From assembly GCF_002127325.2 (NCBI RefSeq), contig NC_035434.2:151167116-151231115 (forward strand): a stretch of DNA of 64,000 nucleotides, read 5' to 3'. A model generated the notes under the pieces. It was not told the DNA's origin and ran no database searches. It saw only the letters and a program-made list of their open reading frames with translations. Position numbers and translations under genes: made by a program. Origin of the DNA: Helianthus annuus (Eukaryota; Streptophyta; Magnoliopsida; Asterales; Asteraceae). Positions 44,887-56,962 of this stretch are shown here, one piece after another. Numbering within the stretch: position 1 is the first letter of the stretch; every line of letters starts with the position of its first letter.

Positions 44887-46414
44887 GGCATGGGATCAAA
44901 TACAAACTCTTGTTTTTGTAAGAACCATAAGAACCAATACATAAATGACAAGTGTTATTCAATTAAAAATTAGTTTAGGGGTAATTTAGACATTTTGACC
45001 CTATTTATTTATAATTAATTAAAATTAATTATCAAAATATCCCTAAATCCATGCATATTAATTCAAACCAAAATTTGAAATTTTGTAACATATTCAGATA
45101 AACAAACCTTCAGGAACCACAAAAAAAAACATAAGCACACCCACATAAACGACATTAGAACAATCAAAAAAGGAACTTCCATTATTAGCACTCCCGTTTC
45201 AATAAAAAAAAGGAACTTCCATTATCAACGACCTTAGCACAATCAAAAAACGACATTAGCATAACGTAAGACCATCCACATTATCATCATTCTCGTTTCA
45301 ATAAAAAAAGGAACTTCCATTATCAACGACATTAGCACAATCAAAAAACGACATTAGCACAATCAAATAACGACATTAGCACAATCAAAAAACGACATTA
45401 GCACAATCAAATAACAATATTAGCACAATCAAAAACGACATTAGCACAATCAAATAACGACATTAGCACTCTCTTAACACCACCGTCTGGGCATCCGACT
45501 GTAACACCAACAAAACAACATTAGCACAATAAAAATACGACATTCCAACGAATTTATTTCTAAATAGGCTCCCGATAACAACATAAAAGGAAAAAAATAA
45601 CAACAGATACTATTACATAACTAGCACAATTTCATTTTTTTTAATTTTATAAACAACACATATTGTTCTATACTAGCACAATTTCATTTTTTTATTTTAT
45701 AAACAACACATACTGTTACATACTAGCACAATTTTTTTATTTTTAATTTTATAAACACATACTAGCACAATTTCATAATTATTACATAATTAGCACAATT
45801 TCATTTTTTTTAATTTTATAAACAACACATACTGTTACATACTAGCACAATTTCATATTTTTGTTTTAATTTTGTAAATAACACATACTATTACATAACT
45901 AGTAGAAAACAAATTTATTTATAAATATGCTCCCAATAACAACACAAAAGGAAAAAAAAAATAACAACACATAAGAATTACATAATAAAATAAGAGCATA
46001 CGTATAGATTTAAAATTAACACAATACATTTTCATATTAGCACATTACAACTACGTAACTAGCACAATTATAAAACATGTTTTTGTAACTTTTTAAAAAG
46101 TCATTTTTATAAATAAAAAAAAGTATATCAATATGGTACTCATATTAAAGATAAAAAAATACTTGATTTTATGGTATAATTTTTTTCCAAAATTAATGAA
46201 ATATATAAAAGTTATTTTAGTTTAAAAAACTTGGTGGAATTAGTATTTTATAGGAAATGACTAAATGACTAAAATACTCTAACTTGATAGTATTAATTAT
46301 TAATTATTGGGGTTTTATTTGTAATCAATATCAACCCTTAATTTAAACTATCAATGGCTCAGATCTGTTTTTATGGTTCTTACGGTTAGCATTGTTTGTA
46401 CAGGATCTCAACCC
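44887..46414. mobile_element. Non-autonomous Mutator-like element, 1.5 kb, with internal minisatellite
   Basis: A perfect 10-bp duplication TTATGTTGTA flanks it (44877-44886, 46415-46424). The inverted ends share GATC..., TACAAAC and, further in, GTAAGAACCATAA. The interior contains an array based on AACGACATTAGCACAATCA (45150-45530) and, to its right, repeated CTAGCACAATTTCATTTTTT phrases with TAAACAACACATACTGTTAC. No coding sequence. Confidence 0.82.
45150..45530 (+). repeat. Minisatellite, unit ~21 bp (AACGACATTAGCACAATCA)
   Basis: About ten units, the best-ordered part at 45320-45480, where spacing is close to 21 bp. The left part also repeats AAAAGGAACTTCCATTAT. It resembles CGACATTAGCATGATT words in the left part of the large MULE near 2270 and 2404. 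Confidence 0.85.
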
Positions 46415-46424
46415 TTATGTTGTA

Positions 46425-46625
46425 ATCGAATCAAATAATATTAATACAAGACTCATGTTTTCTAAGTTTTAATATTGTGTTATAATCGAATCAAATAATA
46501 TTAATACAAGACTAGAAATATTTGACGAAACTCGTGTTTTCTAAGTTTTAATATTGTGTTATAATCTAATCAAATAATATTAATACAAGACTAGAAATGT
46601 TTCACGAAACTCGTGTTTTCAAAAA
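46425..46625 (+). repeat. Tandem repeat, ~100-bp unit, interrupted by the MULE
   Basis: AATCAAATAATATTAATACAAGACT and AAACTCGTGTTTTCTAAGT recur about 2.5 times here, and once at 44808-44870 on the other side of the MULE. The element therefore inserted into a pre-existing tandem array. Confidence 0.75.
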
Positions 46626-46784
46626 ATTTTATGTCTAAATATATATGAAACAAAACTAGAATCTATATCTAAAATTCTAAATTATTAGTCTTACTATTTA
46701 CATCTAAAAAATCATCTATTGTAGAGATTTAATTTTTTTCTTATAAGTTATACGTTTATTTTTAGTTTAAAACTTTTAATATAC

Positions 46785-47364
46785 TCTATAGTAATAAATA
46801 AAAATCATTTTTTGACACGTGTCAATTTCTGGTGCCTCCTTATCTTATTTTTTAATTTCTTTTTCCTATTAAAAAATAGTTTAACTAGATATATTTTAGA
46901 TAAAGATAACAATTTTTTTATTAAACTTTAAATTAATAATCTTCTTATCTTATTTTTCAATTTCTTTTTCCTACTAAACAATTGTTTAACCAAATATAAT
47001 TTAGATAAGGATAATAAGAAAATTATATTAAATCACAAATTTCATGGATCTCTCTTATTTATTTACTATTTATTTTATTTTTTCCGCTTATTAATAATCA
47101 TCTAATATTTTATTGGTTCTATCACATGCAATACACATATTTCTAACCTAATAATAAATAAAAAAACAAATTAAAATTTTAATAACTAAATAGTACATTA
47201 AACTTATCATTTAAATACATATCTTGATGCCCGTACATGTTAATTGATTAAATTATATTTATTTATCTCGTGCAATATACGGGGTATTTTAAAGACATAA
47301 CAATATCGCTTATTATATAAAATTAAATTTATGCAACCCGTTTATAACACGGGTTCTAAACTAG
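46785..47364 (+). mobile_element. Short non-autonomous Helitron, 580 bp
   Basis: Starts TCTATAGTAATAAATAAAAA with nearby GACACGTGTCA, and ends in the hairpin CCCGTTTATAACACGGG, then TTCTAAACTAG followed by T. The base before TC is C rather than the usual A. No coding. Confidence 0.65.
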
Positions 47365-48056
47365 TAATATTATATATGAATTCATCTTGTGACATGTTTT
47401 TTTTTTCTTTGTTTTGATCAAAATATTGTCACAAACTTGATATGTATCCAATATAGTATATTGTATTCAATAAGACCCAATTTGTCATAAAAGTTTTATG
47501 TTGAATAAGTAAAAGTAAACGCATTACAAAGGCGTATTTGAATCTTTATATAACACCTTATATTACAGATTTTATAAGAAAAACAAAATTATACTTGCTT
47601 TTAAAAAATAATAATAATAATAATAACACTAAACAGTAATCTATCATATGATTTTTGGATGCACGTTGATTAACAAAACTTCAAACAAGATTTGAAATAA
47701 TTGTAGGGCAATCCGGATATTAATAACCCAAAAACTCATTTACCTCTAATAATCTATATTAACAATGTAATCGAATGATTAATGTCACTCATAACTTTCA
47801 CTCTCATTGTTAGATATGTCACTCATAACTTTCACTCTCATTGTTAGATACAATCTCACTCTATGAAAAAAAACTGTAAGTCCATAACTTCCATTTATAT
47901 TATTTCAAAAATTTTAAAACATTTAACTTCACTTTCATTTCTATATTTTCGTTTCATTTATGTCGTTTCAAAACAACACTTTGATTAGTATAAAAGTAAG
48001 TTGTTCGTCAGAATGAAATTGCATTTTTTAACAAAAGTTAAACGTTTCGCTGGTCA
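47365..48056. repeat. AT-rich DNA with a 34-bp tandem duplication
   Basis: At 47783-47850 a 34-bp unit starting TGTCACTCATAACTTTCACT occurs twice head to tail. Otherwise nothing recognised. Confidence 0.6.
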
Positions 48057-48345
48057 TAAGGCCATGTGTAATGGTAGAGCCCCATGGAGCCCGTAGGGGG
48101 TTGTGACAAGTGTCGAAACGTGTAAAAAAGTGTGGTTATATAACTTGAGTGTGTAGTGAGGGTTATATAGATATGGAGTTATATTATGTAAATACATGTG
48201 TGTGTGAGGGAAAGCAAATGTTTAGCGTCATTGTCACACAGCCGGCTTCCAAAATCTCAAGCCATAGCGCCCCATGGGACGGTGTTCCGGGGCGCTATGG
48301 GGCGTTTTTGGGTGGGTATGACGTCGGAAAACGCTCGACTACGAA
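48057..48345. mobile_element. PIF/Harbinger-like MITE fragment in a host promoter
   Basis: TAA precedes GGCCATGTGTAATGGTAGAG, close to the left terminus of the Harbinger element at 21211 (GACCATGTGTAGTGGTAGAG). The GGGGCGCTATGGGGCGTTTT-type interior also matches that element's subterminal part. The right terminus was not found. It lies within 450 bp upstream of the next gene. Confidence 0.55.
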
Positions 48346-48482
48346 ATAGGTGATAGATTCATAAGGGCTGCGGAACCAAATACCAACAAAAACAAGGGCC
48401 AAATGTTTAAATTAGAAGATAATTAGAGATAAAACCTCATCTTCCCCATTATCAAACCCTAGCGCACACAGAGAGAGTAGAA

Positions 48483-50893
48483 ATGGAGAAATACTTTGGA
48501 AACGCATACAGAGGAGATCCAGGGGTTCCACACTCGGGTCAAGAGAAGTTCCTCAGTATATGGATCGGGTCAATCGCATTCTCCGCCATCACGTGGTCGC
48601 ATCCATACATTTGGCAACTCTCCAATCGATACAAGTAAGTATAACATCAATGTCTTCCTCTTTTCACTTCAATTTCAATCAATTCTTCTTGTGTTAGTTT
48701 ATTTTCTAATCAAACGTAGTGATTGATCGTAGATTAGGTTTTCCAGTCATCTAAATTCACTGTTTATAGTTCCTAATCTTAGCAATGATAGAATTTAGAG
48801 TTAAATGTCATTTTAGTCCCTGTGGTTTGGGCCATTTTGCTAGTTTAGTTGTTTCATTTTTCGCCTGGGTCCAAAAAGGTTTCACCCGTGCCATTTTAGT
48901 CCGCCGGGTTAACTTCATCCATTTTTTTCTGTTTACGAGAAGGGCAATTCGGTTATTTTATATATAATTTTGTTAACTATAGGGCAATTTGGCCATATAA
49001 AATGACCGAATTGCCCTTCTCGTTAACAGAAATAATGGATGAAGTTAAGTGGAATAAAATGGCAACGATGAAACCTTTTTGGACCCACAGGCGAAAAATG
49101 AAACCTGTGGACTAAACTGGCAAAGTGGCCCAAACCACGGGGACTAAAATGGCATTTAACTCTAGAATTTATATGGTAAGCTTGTAAATTTTGATATAGA
49201 TTAATATAAATCATCTCAGCATAAAGCAGGATTAAAGATATGGATATCTTTTTATCATAAAAATGAGCATAAAGAATGTTTTATACACGCGAATAAGCGT
49301 TTTACTCTTGGTTTTAAAAAGTGACAACGTCTAAAACCCAGGCGCCAAGCTCAAAAGCGCACAGCTTTTCATACCCGAGGCACAAATAATTTTTTTTTTT
49401 TTTATCTATTTCCTGTAAGTTTCTAGCATCATTTACCCAATATTAGAGAAAACTAAGCTTTATATATGCTTTGATATGGAAATTACATACATGTACAACC
49501 TGAAAAGCATGTTGTACAACAACATGCTGCACAAAAATACGGGAATTACACGAGGCGCGTGCCTGAAGGTCAGTTTTTTGCCAAGAAATCGCGCCACGGG
49601 TGTGCTTTTTGAAAAAAAAAAATAAGCGCTTTGTGCTTTCAAAAGCGCAGGGGCTTGAGCCTTGTGATAGGCACCCGGTTTTGGTAACGGAATGAATTTT
49701 GAAATCAAATTAGAGACGGATATATCTAAAGCTCATTTGTGATACAGAAACACCACACAAACAAACAATAGGGCAGCCTAAGTTAATACTAGATACAGAT
49801 TCACCACTAGTATCGATTTAGGATCTAAAGAACACCATTCAAGATGCCACACTTGAACTAGCAATGGAAGGATCAACTAACTCATAATCCAATGAGATAA
49901 TATAACCATAATAATATTCATAAACTCCCTGTCTTTCATGAACCTAATGATTTATTACATATAGGAAACTTTGCACTACTCACATCCTATACTAAAAGAA
50001 ATGACAACTACTCTAACCCATGACCTATTTCTAGTTAAATTAAAAACTAACTCGCTACTTAGGAAGCTGAATGTACAAACAAATAAAGCACGAAAACATT
50101 TATTTAATACATAAAAGTAAACTACATAGTGGACGTGGGGTATGCATGATTGTTTGATATGAATTTTTCAATCTGGGTTGATATCGTGACCCTATTGAAT
50201 GTAGTTGAACCACTTTTGACCCGCACCGACAGACCCGATTGATCCAACGTCTAATGCAATGACTAGGGAATTTAAATTGTTCGCGGGTCGGCTATCACCT
50301 TGTTGCACCTAGGCGCCCTTTTTTAAACCAAGGCTTTACTTGAACCGAAGAGCCCGTAAAAATGTCTAGGAAGCACCTTACCTTGAGATTGCAGTGAAAT
50401 TTTTAAACATTTTTGTAGGCATTGTTCATTAACAACTTAGTGAAGCTGTATCTATTTTCATATAATCATGGTACAATTTCTCCCTGTATGACTTCACCTG
50501 TAGTTTTAACATTGTTTGTTTGCACTTTAATGTTTTAGTTGGCATGATCACGCCATGCTGTTTGAGCAGTACCATTGGAAGAAGGCACTGCAGAAGAAAC
50601 AGAAATACAAATTCTCGGTATGTTTCGACACACACATATACACATGTGTGTATGTATGTAGGGCGCATTTAATACGTAACCAATTTAAATAGATAATCAT
50701 GAGAACCGTAGAAGCATATGTAGGTAGTGCTGATCTGACATAGTTAGAGAGATTAAAAGAAGCGGTATATGAACCAATTTGAATAGATTATTTTGATCGA
50801 GTTTTGATGTTTGCTTGGTTACAGTGGAACGAGAACTGGAGCAGAGCAGCACGTGATTCGTATTACTTCAACTGGCCGGTTTACTTCCCTTAA
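48483..50893 (+). CDS. Plant mitochondrial complex I subunit, ESSS/NDUFB11-like
   Basis: Exons 48483-48634, 50539-50617 and 50825-50893 join in phase to 99 residues, MEKYFGNAYRGDPGVPH ... DSYYFNWPVYFP. One membrane segment is likely at about 24-43, followed by an aromatic- and lysine-rich tail (EQYHWKKALQKKQKY). Order and length match the small plant protein I know as an ESSS-type (NDUFB11-like) accessory subunit of the membrane arm of NADH dehydrogenase; assignment is from memory of the family. The first intron is 1.9 kb because it carries two MITEs. The proximal promoter contains a Harbinger-derived fragment ending about 140 bp before the ATG. Confidence 0.75.
48798..49162. mobile_element. 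Mutator-type foldback MITE, 365 bp, in intron 1
   Basis: Ends GAGTTAAATGTCATTTTAGT and the complement GAGTTAAATGCCATTTTAGT; the inverted arms extend about 170 bp each. A perfect 9-bp duplication TAGAATTTA flanks it (48789-48797, 49163-49171). Confidence 0.92.
49333..49683. mobile_element. Putative inverted-repeat element, AAAACC(C/G)(A/G)GGCGCC-like ends
   Basis: The left AAAACCCAGGCGCCAAGCTC and the complement of the right end, AAAACCGGGTGCCTATCAC followed by AAGGCTCAAG, are related. AAAGCGCA words recur. Target duplication not resolved. Lies in the same intron. Confidence 0.45.
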
Positions 50894-51991
50894 GGTTTTC
50901 TTTTCTTGTAGCAAAAGAAGTCGAAATCATTTAGTAATATGGTCTGGACTCTGTTGTAAACCATAAGAGACTGCTCTGGCCTCTCCTCGTTTGCTAATAT
51001 ATATGAACCCGATAGCTGCATGCACGCAGTACATAAAATGATGATGTTTTGAGTTTTGATCCTCTCAGTCACGGGTCTAGTTGGTTTTGTTTAATATCAT
51101 ATAGAACCGAAAGTGGAACTAGAAGAAGGTCTGGTATAGTAACTTTTTGGTTACAATTTCGCTTCGTACTGAAGACCGGTTATTTGAACAACGAAACTAA
51201 TGTTTCATTTACGGCTGCATATGTCAAACACGGCCTGTTAAGACACGGACACGAAGCAGGTAAACACGAACACGATACGAAGTCATATTGTGTCAGTTTT
51301 TCCAAACACGAACACGACCTTTCAAGTCAAGGAAAAAATAACAAGCGTATCATACAACCTGTTAAGACGCCAACTCGCCCGGGAGCGGTGGAGGGGGGAG
51401 TGTAGGGCTAGCATATCATGTCCGACACGACCTGTTAAGACACAAACACGATAAGACACGAACATGAAATAGGTAAATAAGAATAAGGCACGAAATTAAA
51501 CAAGTCTTAACGTGTCGACCTGTTTAAGACACGAAATCTATTAAGGGTCAAATACGAACCTGTTAAAATCGTGTCATTTCGTGTCGTGTTTTTTCGTAAA
51601 TTGTCTGCTTGAGTTATAATTTACTGGACTTTCGTAACAAAAACATAAAACTTGTTAAACTTCAAGAGACAAGTCATACACTCTCTAATTCTACACGCTT
51701 ATTTGCCCATCACATAGAAATGTTGATCCAAAATAGTTGGTTATCATAACATTAAGACAAAGCCATTGGTTTTTTCATTTTCACAAAACAAGTGGATACT
51801 CTTGATAAGTTAAATTGATATATTATTGAATCAGAAAATCAATACAACAAACGTCTTGTATTGGAAAATTCTAAAATTTTATGACATTACCACATAATTC
51901 TAAAATTTTATGATATTACCAAATCTTGAAAATATAAATTAAAAGCCTAGAAATTAAGTTAAATGGCTAAATATATGGGTATATTTTAAAA
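50894..51991. repeat. 3' flank, then hAT-like CGTGTC-rich repeat
   Basis: From about 51225 to 51600 the DNA repeats GACACGAACACGA and CCTGTTAAGACACGA, the complement of the interior of the MITE at 25540-26142. Clear termini were not found, so it is probably a degraded copy. The rest is AT-rich with nothing recognised. Confidence 0.5.
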
Positions 51992-53050
51992 TCTATACTA
52001 TATAATAAAAGAAACCTGATTTAGGACACATGTCATTTAATGAGGGCATCAATAATTATTGATAAATTTTAAATTAAAAAGATTTAAATATTATATTAGA
52101 ATTTTATTTTGATTGTAAATCTAAAGTCTAAAATATGTTTTAAATCTAATCTATAATTTATGGATTTAGTTTTGATTTGAAATTATTAAACAAAAACCCA
52201 TAAAATTAGTAATCATTTAATCAATTCGTAAGAAGAAAATTCTTTTTTTTCCGGTTACATATTTGTATAAAAATTACAAGTCAAAGGAAATATAAAAGTT
52301 ACTATACAATTGAAATTAGTATACATAGGTTTTTAAGAAAACTATCCTTTAAAGCAGGTTAATTCTAATATTTATAAGACCATTAGTAGTGGTTATTGGT
52401 TAACACCCCATCCTTCAACGTTTTGTGTCATGTGGCAGCCCAGTCAGCAATTATGCATTATTGGGCGTTTTCTAAAATAAGTGTAATGAGGTTGTGGGCA
52501 TTGTGGGGCATTATGTTTATAATAAAATTAAATAAAAAAATCAAATAATCTCATTGGACAATGAAAAGGAAGATAAAGCTGATTGGCCAACAACTTGCCC
52601 CGAAAGCGTGATTTAAAACACGTCAAAACAAAAAAAAATGACCAATCACGCCCAGGGGACGGTAGAAAATATATTTGGATGGTAGAAAATATATTTGGAT
52701 GATAGCGAAAGTGAGGAAACTATATTTGGATGGTAGAAAATATAATATTATGCCAACATTAACGTCAGAATAATCTATTATCAGATAAAATTAGACACGT
52801 TACCTTTGAACAAGAAAATGTCACAATAAATATTAGTAGTGGTACAAAATTTTAAGTTCCTATGACAAATCCTAAAACAAATAACACATCATGTTATTAT
52901 GAATGGCTATACAAACTTCAATATTTATTTCGTATTTGGTCTGCATATTACTCTACATTATATATACTTAGATCATATTATGAACATATTTTTTTTATTT
53001 CACATTATAATTATGATTCACCCCGTGTATTACACGGGGCAATAACCTAG
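51992..53050 (+). mobile_element. Non-autonomous Helitron, 1,059 bp
   Basis: Begins TCTATACTATATAATAAAAG after an A, with ACACATGTCA near the start. It ends in the strong hairpin CCCCGTGTATTACACGGGG, then CAATAAC and CTAG (53047-53050), followed by T. These are the structural hallmarks of plant Helitrons (insertion between A and T). A stretch from 52376 (TAAGACCATTAGTAGTGG) resembles a Harbinger terminus, suggesting a captured or nested fragment. At 52656-52745 a GATGGTAGAAAATATATTTG unit is repeated three to four times. Confidence 0.85.
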
Positions 53051-53576
53051 TGAAAATATAAACTGATAGCCTAGAAATTAAATTAAACTAGTTTTTTTTC
53101 TACGTCGTGCGTTGCGGCGAAACCGAGCAAATGATAATGAAAAACAAACCTGACTTGAAAATAAAACATGTTGTTTAGAAAGCCAGAGCATTAGAAGGGC
53201 TTAATTTATCGTTGTACCGTTTTATGATACAAAATAAATACTTTATTTTGAGTACAACCTCGTTTTTAACAAAACTTATAAGGAATGTCGAGGGAAAAAA
53301 TCAAGCACAACTACCTGCTTAAGTTTTTAGAATAAAGTTATACACGTAAGTTATTAAAAAAGTATCAAATTATTTGGTAAATTAATATATGTTCTAAAAA
53401 AGAAAAAAAAATTATTAAAAAATGGTAAAGGAAATATATGGTTTAAAAAAGGGAAAAAATTAAAATATGTTATTAAAACTAAATATAATAATAAACTATT
53501 ATAATATATGAAATAAAAATAATAACTAACAGCTATATATTATTTTAAAAATAATGTTACTATTCATCGTCATTCG

Positions 53577-53582
<6 letters not shown>

Positions 53583-53616
<34 letters not shown>
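53583..53616. repeat. (TA)n microsatellite
   Basis: About 17 TA dinucleotides just left of the CTAG terminus at 53621. Confidence 0.85.
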
Positions 53617-53619
<3 letters not shown>

Positions 53620-53620
53620 A

Positions 53621-55320
53621 CTAGTAGTTGCCCCGCTCGCGTTGCGGGACGATGGCCGAATAATTCTGAATCAATTAAAAAAACACTACTATAATTTTGC
53701 TAGGAAAAAAACTAAAACGATGATAAGATCGTAATTTTCGGCTCAGGGCAAAACTGTAATTTTTCGGGACTAATGAGCGAGTGTTAGGCAGCTCCTTGAC
53801 ACGGGAAAAAAATAGATGGAGTTAACCAATGAAAACAAAAAAACTTTTATAGTTTTGCTAAAAAAACTACAACGATGGGAAAAACGTAATTTTTAACTGA
53901 GGGCGAAATCATAATTTTATTTCAGGGATAAAATCGTAAATTAAATGGACCAATATGGGAGTGCCAGGCAGCTGACGGCATGACTGTAATTTTACATTGG
54001 GGGGCAAAATTGTAATTTAACCAGAAAAACAAACAAAAACGATGGAGAAAATGTAAATTTAAGTTGAGGGCAAAATCGTAACGTAGTTGTGAGAAAAAAC
54101 CTAAGGGCAAATCTGTAAATTTAAACGGGGCAAAATCCTAATTTTGATCCGATGACAAAATTGAAATATTTAGCTGGGAGCAAAAGCGTTAATTTATTTT
54201 TAAGTGGGGATAAAAACATAACTTTGAACTGATGGCAAGATTGTATTTTTAAGGGAAAAAAACTAATTGCAAAAGTGTAAATTTAAACGGGGCAAAATCG
54301 TAATTTTGAACCGAGAAAAAATTTTTAATGTTTAGATGGGAGCAAAAACATAAAATTATTTTTATGTGGAGGCAAAAGCTTTTTTTTGATTTGATGGCAA
54401 AATCGTAATTTTAAAGTGGGGTAAAAGTGTAAATTTGTTGGGCTAATAGGAGAGTGTCAGCTGCCTGGCACTATTCGCTTCGCCGCCCATTTCAGCCAAT
54501 AATTGGCCACCACTATTACCGCCCAGCTTCTTTTTGTATTTATGCACCGGCCGCGTTGCGCGGCGCTAAACCAAATATTTCTTAGTTTAATAACAAGTAC
54601 GCATTTATTTCGGTTAGTTATACATGCTACTTGTAATACGATATAAAAAAGATGCATCGAGTTAACCAAATAAAGTAAAACACTATGATAGTTATGATAA
54701 AAAAAATAACTAAAACGATGGAAAGCGTGTAATTTAGAGTTGGAGGCAAAACAATAATTTGTCAGGACCAATTAGCGAGTGCTAGGCAGCTGTTTGGCAC
54801 GAATAAAAACTAAATTGAGTAAACCAAGTAAAATAAAACACTACCATAGTTTTGCCCAAAAAAACTATAGCAACATTACAATTTTTATCTTGGGTAAAAT
54901 CGTAATTTTAAAATGGAGGTAAAATCATATTTTGAACTGAGGGCAAAACCATTTTTTTAATTTAAATCAGGGGCAAAATCATACTATTTTTATTGAGGGC
55001 AAAATCGTAATTTTTAGCTGGGGGCAAAAGAAAAATTTTATTTTGAACTGGTGGCGATATTGTAATTTTAAACTGGGAACCAAATTGTAATTTGGCAGGA
55101 TAGTAGTGGTGGGCGAAAGTATATTTTTTTTAACTAAGGCAAAAGCGTAAATTTAAGCTGGGGGCAAAGCATAAATATAATTTCTAACCGGGGGCAAGAT
55201 CGTAATTTTAAACAGGGGATAAAATCATAATTTGGCAGGAGCAAAATTGTTATTTTTGCAGGGTATAAAATCGTAATTTGACAGAATCTATAAATAACTA
55301 TTTTATGAAAAAAAAGAGCG
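53621..55320 (-). repeat. Antisense Helitron-like terminus followed by GGGCAAAATCGTAATTT minisatellite
   Basis: On the minus strand the boundary reads CCCGCAACGCGAGCGGGG, CAACTA, CTAG, then T: a GC-rich hairpin plus CTAG as in Helitron 3' ends. Rightward, from about 53690 to 55290, some 30-40 degenerate copies of GGGGCAAAATCGTAATTT-like phrases occur with irregular spacing of roughly 30-45 bp. Two further GC-rich hairpin-like words (CCGGCCGCGTTGCGCGGCGC at about 54547) suggest more than one copy. A TC start was not found. No gene. Confidence 0.55.
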
Positions 55321-55537
55321 AGAAAGATAGAAAAGTTGGCCGCCACTTTTGGGCAACCAACAATAAAAACTATTCCCGTCGACAATGCAAACTTATGTTT
55401 GTATGTGTTGTAAATGCCTAACTATTATGGATTTTTTGGATCTAAAGATTCACATTATTTACTATCAAAATCAAATAAATCAAAATTCACTGAAATAAGG
55501 AAAATTTGTTGATTTCGTAATTAAATATCAATAAGAC

Positions 55538-56711
55538 GAGTTTTTTCCTAAAGTAGTGTTGGTGGAAAAAATATTTACCATTTTGGTGTTTCTTTAAAAC
55601 TATTTACCAAAATGGTGTTTTCATTTATTTTGTATTTTCCTTTTCTTTTAACCAAAATAATAAACTTATTATTTTTCTATTCAATCAATAATTCACTGTT
55701 TGTATTTTTATTTTTTCTTATTATACCTTTTATTTTAATCAACCTGGTATATTTTTTTTCAGTTGTTCTATTAATGTTTTATTTATTTTGTATTTATCAT
55801 TTCTTTTAATCCACATAAAAAAACTTATTAATTTTTTTCTATTAAATTAAAATATTATACCCCTTTTTCCATGTCGTTATAAATTTTTCTTCGACCAACT
55901 CATGTCAAAGACAAACTAAAAAAATCATTCAAAGTAAATTTGAACAATGAAACAAGAAATATACAAAAAAAAACTAATCAAACATTATAAGTTATAACTG
56001 CAGTGAAACTTATACTAACATTCTTAGGCAGAGGTGAAGCTTGACCAAAGGTTTCACGGGGGCAGAAAGTCATAGGACCTAATTTTGTTTCTGGGTTTTT
56101 ACATATTTCCTCCTACTAAGCTGGCTTATTAAGTATTTCCTCAATTATTCATGCATTATTTCCTCAATTCTTTTACTTACTACTCTTAAAACATTTTTTT
56201 TTATAAAATACATTATAACCTTTTTAATTTTTAAATATTTTGTGTTACAAGTATTTAACTCTTTGTATCGTGTTGTTTATACCATATTTAATATACAAAT
56301 ATAACCAAGCCTAAAATTGAAATGCAAATGCAGCCGAGAATGCAAGTCCCTCCGAATTGAATTAGCCTTCACTTAGTTCCATGACAGTTATATAAATAAA
56401 TTGAAATGCTTGAATCAATGATATGAAAAGATGTATATATATTTTTGAACTTTTTTTTTATTTGTGTATTTAATATACGGGCATAATAAAGCTTAAATTG
56501 TTAAACCAAAACAAACAATTTTATTCATTTATAAAAGAATAAAATTGCAAATAATGGATTGACTGGATAGAAAAAAATAATAACTTTTTTATGTTGATTA
56601 AAAGAAAAGACAAATATAAAATGAATAAAAACACCATTTTGGTAAATAGTTTTGAAAGAACACCAAAATGGTAAATACTTTTTCCACCAACTCTAGTTTG
56701 GGAAAAAACTC
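55538..56711. mobile_element. Foldback Mutator-type element, 1,174 bp
   Basis: Left end GAGTTTTTTCCTAAAGTAG and complement of the right end, GAGTTTTTTCCCAAACTAG; similarity extends about 180 bp through TTTACCATTTTGGTGTT and TTTACCAAAATGGTGTT. A perfect 10-bp duplication TCAATAAGAC flanks it (55528-55537, 56712-56721). Each arm itself contains a short inverted pair (ACCATTTTGGT / ACCAAAATGGT). No coding. Confidence 0.88.
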
Positions 56712-56962
56712 TCAATAAGACGAGATGAGAACTAAGAACCGGGCAAACTGCCTATGATTATTTCTTCAAGAGTCCATCTCGTACTTGATATTTACATCAA
56801 TTAATCATGAGCTTCAAATTTCCAAACAAAGTAAAATTATCTATGTTGTACTTCTGTTTAGCTAATGTTTTCATCTAGTTGTTGGTTACCAACTGTTGAA
56901 TTGATTATGAATCAAAAGCCCTTTCCATGGTTTGGAGCAAATACCACAAAAATAGTCTTTAA

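Noticed and set aside
45150..45530. Regularly spaced ~21-bp repeats reminiscent of a CRISPR array
   Set aside because: No unique spacers, units abut as a minisatellite, and the setting is a plant transposon with target duplication.
53047..53624. CTAG words taken as one Helitron spanning 53047-53624
   Set aside because: The CTAG at 53050 has a sense hairpin on its left and that at 53621 an antisense hairpin on its right, so they end two different elements.
55612..55809. 65-codon hydrophobic frame that could be a small membrane protein
   Set aside because: It is the AT-rich arm of the foldback element and is phenylalanine-rich by composition only.
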